Part shown: positions 61,701 to 64,000 of the stretch, one piece after another
Layout: every line of letters begins with the position of its first letter
Position numbering within the stretch: position 1 is the first letter of the stretch
Origin: Symbiodinium natans
Taxonomy: Eukaryota; Sar; Dinophyceae; Suessiales; Symbiodiniaceae
Length of the DNA: 64,000 bases
Reading direction: 5' to 3'
NCBI GenBank assembly: GCA_905221605.1
Contig: CAJNDS010002301.1
Coordinates: 406,466-470,465 of the forward strand
Translations under genes and position numbers: made by a program
Notes under the pieces: generated by a model
Database searches by the model: none
What the model saw: the letters and a program-made list of their open reading frames with translations, nothing else
Told to the model about the DNA's origin: nothing

Positions 61701-63859
61701 TCCCGATTGCACGCACAGGACCATGTGCTGCCGCAGGGGCCACCGGGGCCAAAGGCCTGATCGCTCCTGACAGAGCCGGGCCAAGGATAGGTGGCGGGGG
61801 TCCGGCTGTGGGTGGCGGGGGGGGCCGGTGGCGGGACTGGCCCCATCGCCGCATGATGACGGTGGCCGGTGGCTTGATGTCGATCTCTTTGCCTGCTGAA
61901 CTCGTGGCGCTGGGAGCCGTGTCTGGGTTCTAGGGACGGCCGCTGGCTTCTTCTGCGTCTTGGTAACCTTCTCCTCAGGCTTTGCCGGATGTTTGAGGGC
62001 TTTCTTCCCCATTGCACTTGTCTACCTGGGCTTGGGGGAGCAGCTCGAATACTGAGCCAGAGAGTCGCACACAGATGACATGCCTTGCAATCTTGCTGCC
62101 GGGTGCCCTGCGTGGAGGGCGGGGCAGGATGGGAAGCGGCAGTTTTACCTGAATTTCGACCTGCGTCCGGCCCCACTGACCAGGGTAATGCACAGATGGT
62201 CTTCTGTAAAAAGTCAATTGCGGCTCGAGACGTGCAGTGTGCCTGTTGATGCCTTGAAACGACGCAGAGTGGGATCACACACGGAAGACCTCCGGTGGAA
62301 TCTCTAGGCACAGGTGAGAGATTGAGTAGCACTTCGGCTGCCCCGCCTTGGGTTTGGAGGTTCCGCAGGTGTAAGCTAGATGCGCTATGAACCACTGTTA
62401 TGAGCCCAATTTGAAGCATGTGGCTGTTCGCGCGGCAGTGAGGAAGCCTGTGGATGTAGCGGGTATCCCGATCGTGTGACTGGCTCCTTGTTTTCCCGAG
62501 TGCATTCTGGCTCATAATGCGACTTAATGTTAAGCAACTTAACTTAACTGTTGAGCTGGCCCATCCGAGTGGCTTCCCTGCAGCAGGAGTGGCATGCTTT
62601 GTACCAGGGTACAATTATGCATGTCATTTAGGCATTGAGTGCAGCTCGCCATTCGGAGTCGCCAGTGATTGCGTTGGTCTCTCAGGAAAGGTCGGAGACC
62701 TTGGTAAGTCCAGTGCAGTAGTGGTTGCCCCATGTTCATCAGGAGTCTCAGGTGCTGGCAGGCGCGGCGAACCCGCTGCCCTCGCCCACAGTGCCAAGAC
62801 TGACCTGATCGGGGGGTGCTTGGGCATGCCACTGCTGTGGGGTAAGGCAGGCGTGTTGGATGAGAGGGCCTGTACCTGACACATTTATCCATTGTGGAGT
62901 GGGTTGGCACAGAGTAGTGGCCGCGTGTGTCCAGGCTGGCGTGCCGTGCTGAGTTTAGGACCGGCGTGGAGAACCCACAGCCTTTTTCCGGTGGCAATTT
63001 GCTTCGGCCGAGGCTGAGCGCACAGGTGGATCACCTGATGATGCTCTGCCATGGTGTTTGCAATCCGTGCGTGCTGCCGAGCGCGAGTAAGCTCTGGACT
63101 GCGGTCAGGGCCTGGCTCAGCAGGGCCTTCGATGCTCTGGTTGCGAAGCTCTCTCCTGAACGTGCATCTGCGGATGTTAAGTTGCTGGCAGGCGCGGTGA
63201 ACCCGCAGCCCTCGCCGGAGGCGTGGAGACTTGCCTGTCGGAGATATGTCAGAGAATATCTCTGATCGATCACTCCGTGACGGTGCGATACCAGGTGGAT
63301 TGGCTGCAGGGTGGTGTGCGGCGGGCACATTACTGTGTGGCTGGCTGGTTTCTTGGATGCTGAGCGCACGGCCGGCGTGGCGAGCCCACAGCCAGAAGGT
63401 GTTTAGAGCCCGCCTAAGATCATGTCGTGTGCTCTCTTTTACACAACCAATGCGGGAGGGAAATTTGCTAAGACAGATACGACAGCAGAGTTTTTGCAAG
63501 ACAGGAGATGTGGGAAGTCGCCGGCTGCAGCTGGGGTCAGGACCATCCGCGTCTCCCTGTGGGGGAAGGCTTTCCAGGCGTCGGAGCACCATGGTTCGGC
63601 GTGCTTTGTATGCCGCACTGTCATTCAGAAGTGTCGGCACCAAGGCCAGCATAAGCTCCCTGTACCGTCCTCCAAACTGCTGACATCTGCATGACATGAG
63701 CGCATCCAAGAGTTGCAGCGCTTCAGGCAAGTTTGTAGCACTTGCCGTCGCAGTACCGATTACCAGTGTGAGTCCAGCCTCCATTGCTGTCTCCAGCGCT
63801 TCCCCTGTGATTTGTAGCCCATTGAAAGATGTCGTTGCCACCATGGTCAGAGCATTCAC
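58705..63859 (-). pseudogene. Long decayed minus-strand coding region, function unknown
   Basis: One minus frame is open from 62012 to 58611 with only two stops (60996-60998, 59556-59558), and another from 63859 to 61637 with few stops, overlapping between 62012 and 61637. Such openness in one direction suggests a decayed large gene with a frameshift near 61.8 kb. Notable parts: MGKKALKHPAKPEEKVTKTQ (basic, start-like), GGNDTYYDWHTAPRWYRDGG, EVSVDRSQGQLDTMRCPILL, ETALADLHPQELERLAAGWK, and in the upstream part KLCCRICLSKFPSRIGC. No RT, integrase or recombinase motif seen. The left end stops at the junction with the truncated RT at 58704. Confidence 0.4.
62738..63400. repeat. Imperfect ~200-bp repeats
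   Basis: Variants of GCTGGCAGGCGCGGTGAACC followed by CGCAGCCCTCGCC occur near 62753, 62958 (GGCGTGGAGAACCCACAGCC), 63186 and 63371 (GGCGTGGCGAGCCCACAGCC). Spacing is 185-230 bp. Some lie inside the minus-strand coding region, giving repeated protein phrases such as GCGFTAPASN / GCGFSTPVLN. Confidence 0.6.
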
Positions 63860-64000
63860 TCTGCAATGCCATGCGTTTCATTTGTCGCAGGGCTCTGTCT
63901 ACCGCACTGGTAGGGCCTTTCTCGTCACCTTCGGCCATGTTGCTGGCGTTGAGAGGCCCTGGGTGTGTCGGGGTCGGTGGCGGAAAAGTGGGATCATGCC

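Overview
This window reads as nuclear DNA of a dinoflagellate. The evidence is the plant/dinoflagellate-type telomere motif (TTTAGGG) in several interstitial blocks, and retroelement families typical of dinoflagellate genomes: Copia with a SAP-like motif, LINEs, and DIRS/Ngaro-like elements carrying cytosine-methyltransferase-like domains. I recognise no host housekeeping gene, rRNA, tRNA, CRISPR array or bacterial-type operon. Genus assignment is not possible from sequence reading alone. Almost every long open frame belongs to a mobile element, intact or decayed.

Layout. 0-1.25 kb: two opposed fragments of a LINE-like C-terminal domain. 1.25-5 kb: no recognisable gene. 5.2-16.4 kb: a decayed LINE on the + strand (zinc-finger/coiled ORF1, RNase H, AP-type endonuclease, reverse transcriptase, C-terminal zinc finger). 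Its RNase H is split by a 4,057-bp insert that has an 8-bp target duplication, imperfect inverted ends and an internal array of ~600-bp repeats. 16.7-27.6 kb: a decayed, mostly minus-strand tyrosine-recombinase retroelement (YR, CCCH Gag, methyltransferase-like domain, RT) whose RT-connection/RNase H part now lies inverted on the + strand between inverted repeats. Its methyltransferase region is interrupted by an apparently young Ngaro-type element (20238-24285) with the A1-ORF-B1-A2-B2 split-direct-repeat plan and no target duplication. 27.6-38.6 kb: low-complexity and repeat-rich DNA (short dispersed repeats, a 226-bp near-pure G tract, a 21-bp palindromic array, interstitial telomere blocks, CCTG repeats) plus a fragment of another YR-type element at 33.1-35.6 kb. 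38.8-39.9 kb: an unrecognised minus-strand gene with a frameshift.

39974-48507 is a complete Copia element: identical 136-bp LTRs, 5-bp target duplication GCTTT, and one apparent 1-nt frame break inside the integrase C-terminal region. It also has an unusual ~290-residue extension after RNase H. 48.9-58.7 kb holds two diverged copies of another retroelement: CCCH-type Gag, then a polyprotein with an Fe(II)/2-oxoglutarate dioxygenase-like region (HxD..N, GGLW, H..GDRWVL), a C5-methyltransferase-like region (SPPC / E-H-P or E-Q-P), RT and RNase H. This coupling of a possible DNA-hydroxylating domain with a possible DNA-methylating domain in a retroelement polyprotein is the strongest candidate for an undescribed system. 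58.7-63.9 kb carries a long decayed minus-strand coding region of unknown function.
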